From positions 186,001-250,000 of the forward strand of contig JACPPA010000012.1 in assembly GCA_016191285.1 (NCBI GenBank): 64,000 nt of DNA, read 5' to 3'. This DNA is from Gammaproteobacteria bacterium (lineage in GTDB: Bacteria; Pseudomonadota; Gammaproteobacteria; Ga0077536). The translations under genes and the position numbers were made by a program. Each line of letters begins with the position of its first letter. The stretch's first letter is position 1. Of the stretch, positions 47,470 to 57,791 are shown one piece after another. Under the pieces are notes generated by a model. It ran no database searches, had not been told where the DNA came from, and worked only from the letters and a program-made list of their open reading frames with translations.

Positions 47470-47609
47470 GCTCTGCAAAAGGCAGAGCGTACTCTGACAA
47501 AATCGCCCGGAGCGATTTTGAACGCACCTCGTGTGCCCCGCTAGGGCGAGCCTCAGGCTGAGGCGGGTAACAGTCCAGAGCCTGTCCTGACGAAAGTCAG
47601 GAATGGACT
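47470..47609. other. Series of four intergenic stem-loops (possible structured RNA)
   Basis: GCTCTGC..GCAGAGC; CAAAATCGC..GCGATTTTG; GCCTC..GAGGC; AGTCC..TCCTGAC GAAA GTCAGGA..GGACT. Confidence 0.6.
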
Positions 47610-47627
47610 TATTCAGAGTTTCCCTAG

Positions 47628-48809
47628 CTAGACGAGCTCTACCGCGACTGCCGTTGCTTCACCGCCACCAATACATAGGCTTGCGATGCCGCGTCGTTTA
47701 CCGAGATCGCGCAGCGCGTGAATCAGGGTCACGATAATGCGCGCACCCGACGCACCGATGGGGTGTCCAAGCGCGCACGCGCCGCCTCGGATATTAACCT
47801 TGCCATGCGCCAGATCGAGTTCGCGCATGGCAGCCATCGCGACCACGGCAAACGCTTCGTTGATCTCGTAGAGGTCAACGTCCTTGTCGGTCCAACTTAA
47901 TTTCTGCATCAACTTTTTGATCGCATACACCGGCGCCGTGGTGAACCAACCCGGTTCTTGGGCGTGCGTGCTATGCGCCAAGATTTTCGCGATAGGAATG
48001 AGCTCTTGGTTCGCCGCCAGGGCGCCTGAGGTCAGCACCAACGCCGCCGCACCGTCAGAGATCGAACTCGAGTTGGCGGCCGTCACGGTACCGTCTTTGG
48101 CAAAGGCCGGCCGGAGTTGCGGGATTTTGTCCATCTTCGCCTTGCCGGGCTGTTCATCTGTGTCGACCAATTTGCGCTCTTTGCCGTTCACCACCTCAAC
48201 CGGTGTGATCTCCGCTTTAAACGCGCCGCTCACGATCGCTTGTTGCGCGCGAGTAAGCGACGCGATCGCGTAGGCATCCTGTTCCTCACGCGTGAATTGA
48301 TATTTCCGCGCGCAATCCTCGGCGAACGAGCCCATTAGGCGCCCCTTCTCATAGGCGTCCTCAAGGCCATCGAGAAACATGTGGTCAAGTATTTCGCCGT
48401 GCCCCAACCGCATTCCCGCACGCACTTTCGGCAGAAGGTAGGGCGAGTTGGTCATGCTCTCCATGCCGCCCGCGACCACGATAGTGGACGAACCGGCCAT
48501 GATCGCATCGTAGCCAAACATTACCGCGCGCATCCCCGAGCCACACATCTTATTGACGGTGGTGCACCCGACACTGCGCGGGATCCCCGCGCCAATCGAT
48601 GCCTGGCGCGCGGGTGCTTGTCCCAAGCCGGCGGGCAGCACACAGCCCATGATGGTTTCATCGACCTGTTGTGGATCGACTTTGGCGCGCGTGTAGGCCG
48701 CCCTGATCGCCGCGGCGCCGAGTTCGGGTGCGCTAGCGCCCGCGAGTTCGCCCTGCAATCCGCCCATCGGCGTGCGCGCCGCGCCCGCAATCATTACCGT
48801 GTTCTGCAT
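47628..48809 (-). CDS. Acetyl-CoA acetyltransferase / thiolase
   Basis: VNKMCGSGMRAVMFGYDAIMAG, GGMESMTNSPY, NEAFAVVAMAA, GGACALGHPIGASGARI, CIGGGEATAVAVE. Confidence 0.96.
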   Translation of the reverse strand: MQNTVMIAGAARTPMGGLQGELAGASAPELGAAAIRAAYTRAKVDPQQVDETIMGCVLPAGLGQAPARQASIGAGIPRSVGCTTVNKMCGSGMRAVMFGYDAIMAGSSTIVVAGGMESMTNSPYLLPKVRAGMRLGHGEILDHMFLDGLEDAYEKGRLMGSFAEDCARKYQFTREEQDAYAIASLTRAQQAIVSGAFKAEITPVEVVNGKERKLVDTDEQPGKAKMDKIPQLRPAFAKDGTVTAANSSSISDGAAALVLTSGALAANQELIPIAKILAHSTHAQEPGWFTTAPVYAIKKLMQKLSWTDKDVDLYEINEAFAVVAMAAMRELDLAHGKVNIRGGACALGHPIGASGARIIVTLIHALRDLGKRRGIASLCIGGGEATAVAVELV

Positions 48810-48901
48810 GACACTGTTCCCAAGAAGAAAGTCGGTAGAAGTTTACTCCAGGCGCACCCGGCATGGCACGCATTTGTCGCGCGCGAAACAGTGCGTTACA
48901 G

Positions 48902-50098
48902 CTATGTACCGGAAGCTTGCGCAACAATTTCGGCTGCAATGGGTAGCGCCGAAGTCGCCGCCGGCGACGGCGCATTGAGTACATAGGTGGCGCGCGCGGT
49001 TCGCCGCAAAATGAAATCGTGCAACAGCCCGCCATCGCGACCGACCGCTTGCGCACGCACGCCACTGGGATGCGGAAGCAAGTCGGATAATTCGATTCCG
49101 GAACAATATTTATGCACCAGGCGTAAGTAGAACCGACGGCTGATCGCCGCGGCCAACTCCTGCACACCAGCCGCGGGGAAGCGTGCCAATAAGCGCCAGA
49201 GCCCGGGAAATTTGATCATCTCGTAACTGTCGCGCGCATTGAAGCTGAGCTTGCCATAGCGTTCGCATGCGAACGCCAACATGGCGCTCGGACCGACTGA
49301 GATCCCGCCATCGATGAGCCGCGTCAGATGTACTCCTAAAAATGGCAAACGTGGATCCGGGACCGGATAAATGTGGTGATTCACCAATCCGCTCCGCGCG
49401 GCCGGCAGGCGGTAGTAGTCCCCACGAAAGGGGATCAACGCAAAATCAAATCTAAGGCCCGCACGACGCGCAAGCCGATCGCCTAACACACCGGCGCACA
49501 CAATCGCATAACGCGCCGTGCGCGCTTCGGCGTTGGTCGTAGCGACTACTTCGGAAGCACTTTCACGCAGCGCCAGGACTTCGGTATTCAGACGCAATTC
49601 AACACCGGCTTTTAGCAAGCACACCCGCAAGGCGTGGCAGACCGCGCCGTAGTCAACCATCCCCGATTCCGGAACAAGCAAGGCCGCCTCGCCGCGGATG
49701 GAAGGTTCACGTTCGGCCAACTCACCCGCTGCCAACCACTGACACGGTGCACCGTTCGCCGCCGCGCGTAATGCCAAGGCGCGGAGTCGCTCAGTTTCAT
49801 CGCCTGAGGTCGCGACAATGAGCTTGCCGCATTGCTGATAAGGAACGCTGTGCGCTTGGCAAAACTCGATCGTCTGCTTAAGCCCCGCGCGACACAGCCG
49901 CGCCTTGAGACTGCCGGGTTCGTAATAGACGCCAGCATGGATTACGCCGCTGTTGCGGCCAGACTGATGTAGGGCAATCTGCGGCTCCTTTTCCAACAAG
50001 GTGATTCGCGCGGCCGGCTGCCGCCGCACGAGCTGGTACGCAGTGGCCAGACCAACAATGCCCCCGCCAACGATAAGAAAATCCGATTGCGCGCTCAA
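48902..50098 (-). CDS. lhgO: L-2-hydroxyglutarate oxidase
   Basis: [67 protein letters not shown]. Confidence 0.92.
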   Translation of the reverse strand: MSAQSDFLIVGGGIVGLATAYQLVRRQPAARITLLEKEPQIALHQSGRNSGVIHAGVYYEPGSLKARLCRAGLKQTIEFCQAHSVPYQQCGKLIVATSGDETERLRALALRAAANGAPCQWLAAGELAEREPSIRGEAALLVPESGMVDYGAVCHALRVCLLKAGVELRLNTEVLALRESASEVVATTNAEARTARYAIVCAGVLGDRLARRAGLRFDFALIPFRGDYYRLPAARSGLVNHHIYPVPDPRLPFLGVHLTRLIDGGISVGPSAMLAFACERYGKLSFNARDSYEMIKFPGLWRLLARFPAAGVQELAAAISRRFYLRLVHKYCSGIELSDLLPHPSGVRAQAVGRDGGLLHDFILRRTARATYVLNAPSPAATSALPIAAEIVAQASGT

Positions 50099-50187
50099 AA
50101 CTCGCCTCGTCTAAAGCGGATATCGAGCCAATTATTGCTAGAATCCGCAGCCTAAATTTATTTTCTATGATGAGAGGCCGAAGCCCC

Positions 50188-50802
50188 ATGGCAAACAGCG
50201 GAGCGACCAATATTACCTGGCATGAACAAATGGTGGGGCGCCCCGCGCGCGAAGCCCTAAAAGGACATAAGGGCGCGGTGCTCTGGTTTACCGGCTTAAG
50301 CGGCGCAGGCAAAAGCACGATTGCCAACGCCGTTGATTACAAATTAAACCACCGCGGAATTCATACCTATTTACTCGATGGCGACAACGTCCGCCACGGC
50401 TTGAACAAGAATGTCGGGTTTTCGGCGGCAGATCGCGCCGAGAACATCCGCCGCATTGGCGAGGTCGCAAAATTGATGGCCGAAGCGGGTCTCGTCGTAT
50501 CGACCGCGTTTATTTCGCCGTACTCGGTCGACCGCGACAATGTCCGCGCCTTGCTGGCACCGGGTGAATTCATCGAAATCTACGTCAACGCCTCGCTCGC
50601 CACCTGCGAAGGCCGCGATCCCAAAGGGCTGTATAAAAAAGCGCGCGCGGGCGAGATCAAAGGCTTTACCGGCATCGACGATCCGTATGAAGCACCAGCG
50701 CACCCGGAACTGATGTTGGATTCGGACGGCAAAGGCATCGAAGCATTGGCGGATGAAGTCATTGCTTACCTGGCCACGCACGGCATCGTGGGTAACGTCT
50801 AG
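50188..50802 (+). CDS. cysC: Adenylyl-sulfate (APS) kinase
   Basis: [71 protein letters not shown]. Confidence 0.96.
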   Translation: MANSGATNITWHEQMVGRPAREALKGHKGAVLWFTGLSGAGKSTIANAVDYKLNHRGIHTYLLDGDNVRHGLNKNVGFSAADRAENIRRIGEVAKLMAEAGLVVSTAFISPYSVDRDNVRALLAPGEFIEIYVNASLATCEGRDPKGLYKKARAGEIKGFTGIDDPYEAPAHPELMLDSDGKGIEALADEVIAYLATHGIVGNV

Positions 50803-50857
50803 TGTGCTGTCCCGCGTCGAATCTCCCTTATTCGCGTGCTACTGGCGGCGCTTTGTT

Positions 50858-50922
50858 GGAGCCGCTTTGAGCTTCGCATCTTTACTGAAAAAGACCCCTT
50901 CGCGGCTAAAGCCGCTCCCACA
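50858..50922. repeat. REP-like palindrome
   Basis: TGGAGCCGCTTTGAGCTTCGCATCTT...TTCGCGGCTAAAGCCGCTCCCA. Confidence 0.7.
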
Positions 50923-51014
50923 ATAGAATCGCGTCGATTTATTAAAGTCTATCGTGGGACACCACAATAGCACCAAGCTAAATCAAGCGTTCGTAGGCAC
51001 CAACTTTGTGAGAC

Positions 51015-51062
51015 GGTAGTTGGGTGCGTACGTAGGAGGAGCAGCGTGCGTACCCGACTACC
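51015..51062. terminator. 18-bp hairpin between convergent genes
   Basis: GGTAGTTGGGTGCGTACG taggaggagcag CGTGCGTACCCGACTACC with three G.U-type pairs. Confidence 0.6.
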
Positions 51063-51091
51063 GGCTTCATGCCGATCCTAGTTACGAGCGC

Positions 51092-52505
51092 TTACAGCAC
51101 CTTGCCCGGATTCATGAGGCCTTTGGGATCCAAGGTCTGTTTAATTTGGCGCATCAGCATTAACGCGACAGGCGATTTGGTCGCGGCTAATAAATCGCGT
51201 TTCAATTGACCGACGCCGTGCTCGGCGCTAAAGCTGCCGTTAAGCTCAGCCGCCTGAGTGTGGACGAGCATGGATATCCGCTCGGCATTACGTGCCCTAA
51301 ATGCCAGCGCATCCACGGTAGCGGGTGCCAGGATATTAAAGTGCAAATTACCATCACCGAGGTGCCCGTATAGAGAGAAACGCACTGCGGGAAATTCGGC
51401 CAGCACTGCGCGCGACGCGCGATCGACAAGCTCGGCCACGCCGGCGATCGCTACGGAGACATCATGTTTTATGGAGCCACCGGCGGCGCGCTCGGCGGCT
51501 GGAATTTTCTCGCGCAAGCGCCACAGGTCAGCGCGCTGCGCTAGCGTCTCGGTGAGCACTGCGTCAAGGACTAGCTGCTCGCGCTCGGCGACTTCGAACA
51601 ACTTCAAAAGTCCCCTTCTAAGATCGCTAGACTCACCACTAACGCTGACTTCGAGCAGGACGTGGTGCGCATAAACCTGTGCAAACGGACATCGCGTCTC
51701 CGGCACTTGGGTTAAGACCAGTTCGAGTGCAGCCAGTGAGAGGTATTCGAAAGACGTGACGCAATCATTTAGCAAACGTCGCGCGAGACCGAGTAGCGCG
51801 CACGCAGCCGACAAATCAACGGCCGCTAACCACGCGGTTTCGCGCTGTGTCGACGCCGGGTAAAGTTTCAAAACAGCCGCGGTTATGACACCAAGCGTAC
51901 CCTCGGCGCCGAGGAATAATTGCTTTATGTCGTAGCCCGTATTGTCTTTGCGCAGCGCCGTCAGACCGTCCCAAATTTCGCCATTCGGCAACACCACCTC
52001 CAGACCAAGCACCAGATCGCGCGCCATGCCATACCGCAATACCGCCAAACCACCGGCGTTGGTCGAGAGATTGCCGCCGATTTGGCAACTCGCTTCCGAT
52101 CCCATGCTTAACGGGAACAGTAGTTGGTGCCGCGCTGCCGCTTGTTGAACGTCGGCAAGCGTTAGCCCAGCTTCGGCGGTGAGCGTGAACGACGACGGAT
52201 CGATCTCGCGGATCCGATTCAAGCGCGACAATGCAATTATCATTGCCACGCCAGAAGCGTCCGGCGTCGCCCCACCGCAATACCCCGTATTCCCGCCTTG
52301 CGGCACCATGGGGATCTCGCGCGTGTAGCAAAAGCGCATGAGTTCACTGACCGCGGCAGTCGTTTCGGGCAGCGCAACCGCCAACGCGCGGCCGTGAAAC
52401 AACGCGCGTTCATCGACGAGGTAGGGGGCGATTAGTTCGGGGGTAGTTAGAAAGGTCGTCGGCGGACAGCAGCGCCTAAGTTCGACAAGGATCTCCGCAC
52501 TCAAG
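51092..52505 (-). CDS. FAD-linked oxidase (D-2-hydroxyglutarate dehydrogenase / GlcD-like); start approximate
   Basis: IPMVPQGGNTGYCGGATPDASG, GGNLSTNAGGLAVLRYGMARDLVLGLEVVLPNGEI, GHLGDGNLHFNI, EHGVGQLKRDLL. Confidence 0.9.
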
Positions 52506-53438
52506 TCACGCGACTCGGATGACCTTATTGGCTGCCGCGTATTGATCGCAGCGTGAAACAAAATTATTCGCGGTCTTGGGCATCGGCACGCGGGCAAACG
52601 CCACCCATTCGATAATTTTTTTGCCTTCTTGGACCAGTTCCATGCCGCGTGCATTGCAGCGCGCGGTCTCCTCCGTGCCATCTTCAAGCGGCTCAAAATT
52701 GAAAAGCTCATCACCCGCCGCGACAAACTCCGGCCACACTTCGAAAATCGCCGGATCGGTTTTCATCGTTTCGCTCTCTAACTTGGCGGCCCGCGAATAA
52801 GCCAGCACTCGCGTACTTAGTCCCGTGAAACTTGGTAAACGCCCAAAGGTTTCGACCAGCCTGCCGGCGATTTGATCAATGGCGCTCATCGACAGTGCAA
52901 CTTTGATATAGCGCGACTCGTAGAAATCCGCGATTGGCATGTAGAACGCCTTGAGCGGTTCGCCCCACAATTCGTCCAGGCCTTCTTCTCCGCTGTAATG
53001 CAATACTTGTTTACCTAGTTCGAAGGCTTCTAAAAAACAGGCCTCGCATTCGCGCAAGAGCTCGTTGTCGTACGCAATGACGATGCCGCGTTGCTTGAGT
53101 TCGAAAATAATATTAAAAATGTCGGAACCGCGATTTAACAAAGCGCCGGCCAGCATGGCCGCGTTGACGCGTTTGCGCTTGGGATCGGTTTGGCGGTTGT
53201 AAGCGCTACGCGCTTCAGCGAGTCTGTAGCCTGGCGTATTGATTCCGGGCTCGGTGTGATGGAAAACGCGTTTGGTGAGTTGATCGATTAATTCGCGGCG
53301 GGCTGCCTCTTCGTTTGGCGGAACGTCGTAATGGCGGATCCAATAGCCATCATAGTGAACAACACGTTTGCCATCGACCTCACGCAGCGCACCGTTGGCG
53401 ACGACGACCTCGGGTTCGACATGGACTTCACTCGTCAT
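52506..53438 (-). CDS. Conserved hypothetical protein of unknown function
   Basis: Long well-formed ORF (about 310 aa) with coding-like composition; no family recognised. Confidence 0.7.
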   Translation of the reverse strand: MTSEVHVEPEVVVANGALREVDGKRVVHYDGYWIRHYDVPPNEEAARRELIDQLTKRVFHHTEPGINTPGYRLAEARSAYNRQTDPKRKRVNAAMLAGALLNRGSDIFNIIFELKQRGIVIAYDNELLRECEACFLEAFELGKQVLHYSGEEGLDELWGEPLKAFYMPIADFYESRYIKVALSMSAIDQIAGRLVETFGRLPSFTGLSTRVLAYSRAAKLESETMKTDPAIFEVWPEFVAAGDELFNFEPLEDGTEETARCNARGMELVQEGKKIIEWVAFARVPMPKTANNFVSRCDQYAAANKVIRVA

Positions 53439-53754
53439 CGCTGCACTCTCGATTCGGCTTACGGCCATCACCATGGGATATGACTCCAAACTGGTAAGAC
53501 AATGCACACCTCGCCCCGCACTCAGGGCGTGCGGGGCGCAGATCATACAAACATCGCGACGTATTCAACATCGAAATTTTGCGCGCTCAAAAATTGACAA
53601 CATTAGCGGCCATTCGCATCGAATCTTGTGCTATAAGCAGCGCGATCGTCGAAAGGGATCGGGTGCCGGTGTATCTGTTTGATAATTCTGAATTCCGGGA
53701 GTGATATCGGCATTTCTTTCGGTCAACCGCCAAACTATTTATCGAGGGTACAAC

Positions 53755-54912
53755 ATGGGTCCGTTGCAAGGCGTAAAAATTGTCGAATTTGCTGGCATTG
53801 GGCCCGGCCCACTCTGCGGCATGATGTTGGCGGATATGGGCGCGGAAGTTTTACGTATCGACCGCAAGGTGCCGATCCAACATTACGCCGGACAAAAATT
53901 TGATTCGTATAATCCAGGGCGCTACGGCGTTCTCAATCGCGGTAAGCGTTCAGTGACCGTGCAATTGAAATCACCCGACGGCATCGCCGCCGCCTTGCGC
54001 TTGGTGGCGCAAGCCGACGCTGTAATCGATCCGTTCCGGCCAGGGGTGATGGAAAAACTCGGACTTGGACCGGACGTTTGCCTGGCGCGCAATCCGAAAC
54101 TCGTGTTCGGGCGCATGACGGGTTTCGGTCAAACCGGGCCGTTGGCACAGGCGGCAGGGCACGATTTGAATTACATCGGCATCTCGGGCGCGCTGCATAT
54201 CATCGGTCGCCCAGGTGAAAAGCCGATACCACCGATTAATTACGTCGGCGACTACGGTGGTGGTGCATGCATGTTAGCGCTCGGCATCGCCTGCGGACTT
54301 TTTGAAGCCCGCGGCTCGGGTCGTGGTCAGGTGATTGATGCGGCGATGACCGAAGGGTCGGCAATTCTCGCGGCGATGATGTATGGCATGTACGCCCAAG
54401 GCGCGTGGCAACCGAAGGGCAAAAACCGAATCGACGGCGGCGCGCACTTCTACGACCTCTATGAATGCAGTGACGGGCAGTATCTAACGGTGGCCTGCGC
54501 CGAACCCCAATTCTACGAACTCTTGTTGGAGAAAATGGAGCTCATTGATCCCGAGTTCCGCACCGACCGCATGAACCCCGAGCGTTGGCCGATGCTCAAA
54601 GCGCGGCTTGAGGCGCACTTCAAAACCAAGACGCGCGCCGAATGGTGTGCGGTTTTGGAAGGCACGGATGCCTGCGTCACCCCCATGCTCGATTTCGCCG
54701 ACGCGCCACGTCATCCGCATAATGTCGCGCGCAATGCCTTCATTAATCTTGATGGCGTCGTCCAGCCGGCGCCCGCGCCGCGTTTTAGTCGAACCGTCCC
54801 GGAAGTCAGCCGACGTCCACCAGAGGCCGGCGAAAACAATCAGGACGCGCTCAGCGATTGGGGCTTCTCGGCGCTCGAAATTGACGCCTTACGCGCCGAA
54901 AATATTATTTGA
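53755..54912 (+). CDS. CoA-transferase family III (alpha-methylacyl-CoA racemase-like)
   Basis: MGPLQGVKIVEFAGIGPGPLCGMMLADMGAEVLRIDRK...NRGKRSVTVQLKSPDG...GQTGPLAQAAGHDLNYIGISGAL. Confidence 0.95.
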   Translation: MGPLQGVKIVEFAGIGPGPLCGMMLADMGAEVLRIDRKVPIQHYAGQKFDSYNPGRYGVLNRGKRSVTVQLKSPDGIAAALRLVAQADAVIDPFRPGVMEKLGLGPDVCLARNPKLVFGRMTGFGQTGPLAQAAGHDLNYIGISGALHIIGRPGEKPIPPINYVGDYGGGACMLALGIACGLFEARGSGRGQVIDAAMTEGSAILAAMMYGMYAQGAWQPKGKNRIDGGAHFYDLYECSDGQYLTVACAEPQFYELLLEKMELIDPEFRTDRMNPERWPMLKARLEAHFKTKTRAEWCAVLEGTDACVTPMLDFADAPRHPHNVARNAFINLDGVVQPAPAPRFSRTVPEVSRRPPEAGENNQDALSDWGFSALEIDALRAENII

Positions 54913-54989
54913 AACTGAAAGGTTAAGGAAATTATCGCTGCGAGGAGTGCAACGAAGAGGCAATCCATGACTGATTCATCAAGCGCTCA

Positions 54990-56636
54990 TCAGGTGACGT
55001 CATGGACCGTAGGAAATTGGTAATCAATAAACTGCTTACGCAATTCCAATTTACTTAATTTGCCGGTCGCTGTGTGCGGTAATGTCTCGACGAAGACGAC
55101 GTCATCCGGGATCCACCACTTCGCGACCTTGCCATCGAACCAGCTAAGCAACGCGTCCTTGGTGATCGCAGCCTCGCTGGTCCGCACCACCACCAACAGT
55201 GGCCGCTCCTGCCACTTGGGATGATGCACACCGATAACCGCGGCTTCCGCCACCGCCGGATGACCGACCGCGGTATTTTCAAGATCGATGGAACTAATCC
55301 ATTCGCCACCCGATTTAATAACATCCTTGGCGCGATCCGTAATTCGGATAAAACCGTTGGCGTCGATGCTCGCGACATCCCCGGTCGCGAACCACCCCTC
55401 GTCATCGCGAGCCCCGCCGCCGCCTTCTGGGCGATAGTAATCCTTACACACCCACAGGCCGCGTACTTTTAACGCGCCGGCGTTTTTCCCATCCCACGCT
55501 AATTCGCGATTCTCCTCGTCGGTGATTTTAAGTTCGACACCGGGGAGGGCCCGGCCTTGGCTGCACATTTGCTCGGCCAAGGCGGCGCCGGTTAAGCCCA
55601 CCGTCGCGGCCGTCTGGCTGTTAATGGTGCCGAGTGGACTCATTTCAGTCATGCCCCAGGCGTGGATCACGCGCACCTGGTGACGATCACGAAACTCCTC
55701 CATCATCGACAGCGGACATGCCGAGCCGCCGATCACCAGGCGATTGAGCGGCTGCAGCGAGCGCTGCGTCGCCAAGGTATGCGCCAGCAACGGTAGGCAC
55801 ACGGTGGGGACACCCGCGGAAATCGTCACGCCTTCTTCGGTGATCAAATCGGCGAGAGTCGCCGGATCACCGAGTTTAGGGCCGGGGAACACCAATTTGG
55901 CGCCCACCATTACACCGGCGAACGGCAGTCCCCAGGCATTGACATGAAACATTGGCACGATCGGCAAGATTCCATCGATGGCCGATAGCGCACACGCGTC
56001 GGGCAACGCGGCCGCATACGCCATAATGACGCTCGAGCGGTGACTGTAGAGCACGCCTTTCGGATTCCCTGTGGTTCCGGACGTGTAGCACAGGCCGCTC
56101 GCCGTGCGCTCGTCAAGGTCCGGCCACGCGTAGTCATCCGCCTCCGCCGCCAGCAGCGTTTCATAACAGTGCACGTTCTGCAGCGTCGTCACCGGCATGT
56201 GTTCGGCGTCGGTCATGACCACGTAGCCACGGACCTTCGAGCATCGTTCGCCGATTGGTTCGAGCGCGGCGACAAACTGCGGATCAACGAACACCCATTC
56301 GTCTTCTGCGTGATTGATGATGTAGGCGATTTGTTCCGCAAAGAGCCGCGGATTAACGGTGTGGCAAACCCGCCCGCTACACGAAATCGCGTAGTACAGC
56401 TCAAGATGGCGGTAATCATTCCAGGCCAGAGTTGCAATGCGGGCATCGGTAGTAGTGCCTAAGCGATCGAGGACACGCGCCAGGCGACGGACGCGGCGGA
56501 AGCAATCGGCATAGGTGTAGCGATGCCGCGCATTCGTACTCGTCACCGAAACGATTGTTTGGCGGGCATGACTGCGCTCGCCGTGGTGCATGATCCCGGT
56601 CAGGGACAGCGGCATCTCCATCATCAGGCCGAACAT
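54990..56636 (-). CDS. Long-chain acyl-CoA synthetase (AMP-binding)
   Basis: [67 protein letters not shown]; start set at [10 protein letters not shown]. Confidence 0.95.
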   Translation of the reverse strand: MFGLMMEMPLSLTGIMHHGERSHARQTIVSVTSTNARHRYTYADCFRRVRRLARVLDRLGTTTDARIATLAWNDYRHLELYYAISCSGRVCHTVNPRLFAEQIAYIINHAEDEWVFVDPQFVAALEPIGERCSKVRGYVVMTDAEHMPVTTLQNVHCYETLLAAEADDYAWPDLDERTASGLCYTSGTTGNPKGVLYSHRSSVIMAYAAALPDACALSAIDGILPIVPMFHVNAWGLPFAGVMVGAKLVFPGPKLGDPATLADLITEEGVTISAGVPTVCLPLLAHTLATQRSLQPLNRLVIGGSACPLSMMEEFRDRHQVRVIHAWGMTEMSPLGTINSQTAATVGLTGAALAEQMCSQGRALPGVELKITDEENRELAWDGKNAGALKVRGLWVCKDYYRPEGGGGARDDEGWFATGDVASIDANGFIRITDRAKDVIKSGGEWISSIDLENTAVGHPAVAEAAVIGVHHPKWQERPLLVVVRTSEAAITKDALLSWFDGKVAKWWIPDDVVFVETLPHTATGKLSKLELRKQFIDYQFPTVHDVT

Positions 56637-56727
56637 GGTCGGTTGTCTCCTTAGGTTTATAAATTCGAAGGTCATTCTACCGACCAATAGCCCCAAGTCA
56701 CCCGTCTCCGTGGTAGATTCGCGCCCC

Positions 56728-57786
56728 ATGTCGACTTCTACGTTGATAATCCGCCGACCCGACGATTGGCACGTGCACCTGCGCGATGACGCCCTACTCG
56801 GCGCAGTGTTGGATGCGACCGCCAGCGTGTTCGCCCGCGCCGTGGTGATGCCGAATTTGCGGCTACCCATTACGACCACTGGCGCGGCCTTGGCGTATCG
56901 CGCTCGCATTCAAGCCGCTCTTGTGCCGGGCAGGCGATTTACGCCGTTACTGGCTTGTTATTTAACAGAAGCCATCGATCTCTCCGACTTCCGCGCCGGA
57001 GTTCGCGATGGCGTGTTCAGCGCGGTGAAATATTATCCGGCTGGCGCGACGACTAACTCCGACGCGGGGGTGGCGGAATTCAAGCGCGTGTATCCGGCGC
57101 TTGAAGCGCTACAAACACTCGGTATCCCGCTTCTGGTGCACGGTGAAGTAGTCGATGATCACGTCGATATCTTCGATCGTGAAGCGGTTTTTATCGACCG
57201 CGTACTCGCCCCCCTACGCCGCGATTTTCCGGCCTTGAAACTCGTCCTCGAACACGTAACCACGGTCGAGGGTGTGGCGTTCGTCACTGACGCGAGCGGC
57301 CCGACGGCGGCCACGATCACGCCGCATCACTTAATGTTAAATCGCAATGCGATATTCGAGCGCGGCCTGCGACCTCATGCGTATTGCTTGCCGGTGGTTA
57401 AACGTGAGCGTCATCGCCTGGCATTGCGCGCCGCCGCGACCTCGGGGAATCCGCGATTCTTTCTGGGAACGGATTCCGCGCCGCATCTGCGGCGTTTAAA
57501 AGAACATGCGTGCGGCTGCGCGGGAATATTCAACGCACCAACCGCACTCGCCTGCTACACCCAGGTATTCGATGAAGAACAGAAACTGGACAAGTTAGAA
57601 GGGTTTGCCGCGTTGCATGGCGCGGCGTTCTATGGCTTGGCGGCGAATACGGAAGCGATCGAATTAGCGAAATCGAATGCATCGCATACCGCGCCGGATC
57701 TCGCGATCGGGCCGGATGCTATTCGTGTTTTCACGCCGCCCGGCGGCTTACGCTGGCAGGTATCGAAACTGCCCTGCGCGTCTTAG
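56728..57786 (+). CDS. pyrC: Dihydroorotase
   Basis: IRRPDDWHVHLRDDALLGAVLDATASVFARAVVMPNL, KYYPAGATTNSDAGV, TPHHLMLNRN, FLGTDSAPH. Confidence 0.97.
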   Translation: MSTSTLIIRRPDDWHVHLRDDALLGAVLDATASVFARAVVMPNLRLPITTTGAALAYRARIQAALVPGRRFTPLLACYLTEAIDLSDFRAGVRDGVFSAVKYYPAGATTNSDAGVAEFKRVYPALEALQTLGIPLLVHGEVVDDHVDIFDREAVFIDRVLAPLRRDFPALKLVLEHVTTVEGVAFVTDASGPTAATITPHHLMLNRNAIFERGLRPHAYCLPVVKRERHRLALRAAATSGNPRFFLGTDSAPHLRRLKEHACGCAGIFNAPTALACYTQVFDEEQKLDKLEGFAALHGAAFYGLAANTEAIELAKSNASHTAPDLAIGPDAIRVFTPPGGLRWQVSKLPCAS

Positions 57787-57791
57787 CGTCA

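Noticed and set aside
14539-56636. Steroid/cholesterol degradation island
   Set aside because: No KstD, KshA, Hsa or Mce-type genes recognised; the LLM plus beta-oxidation set is compatible with many substrates.
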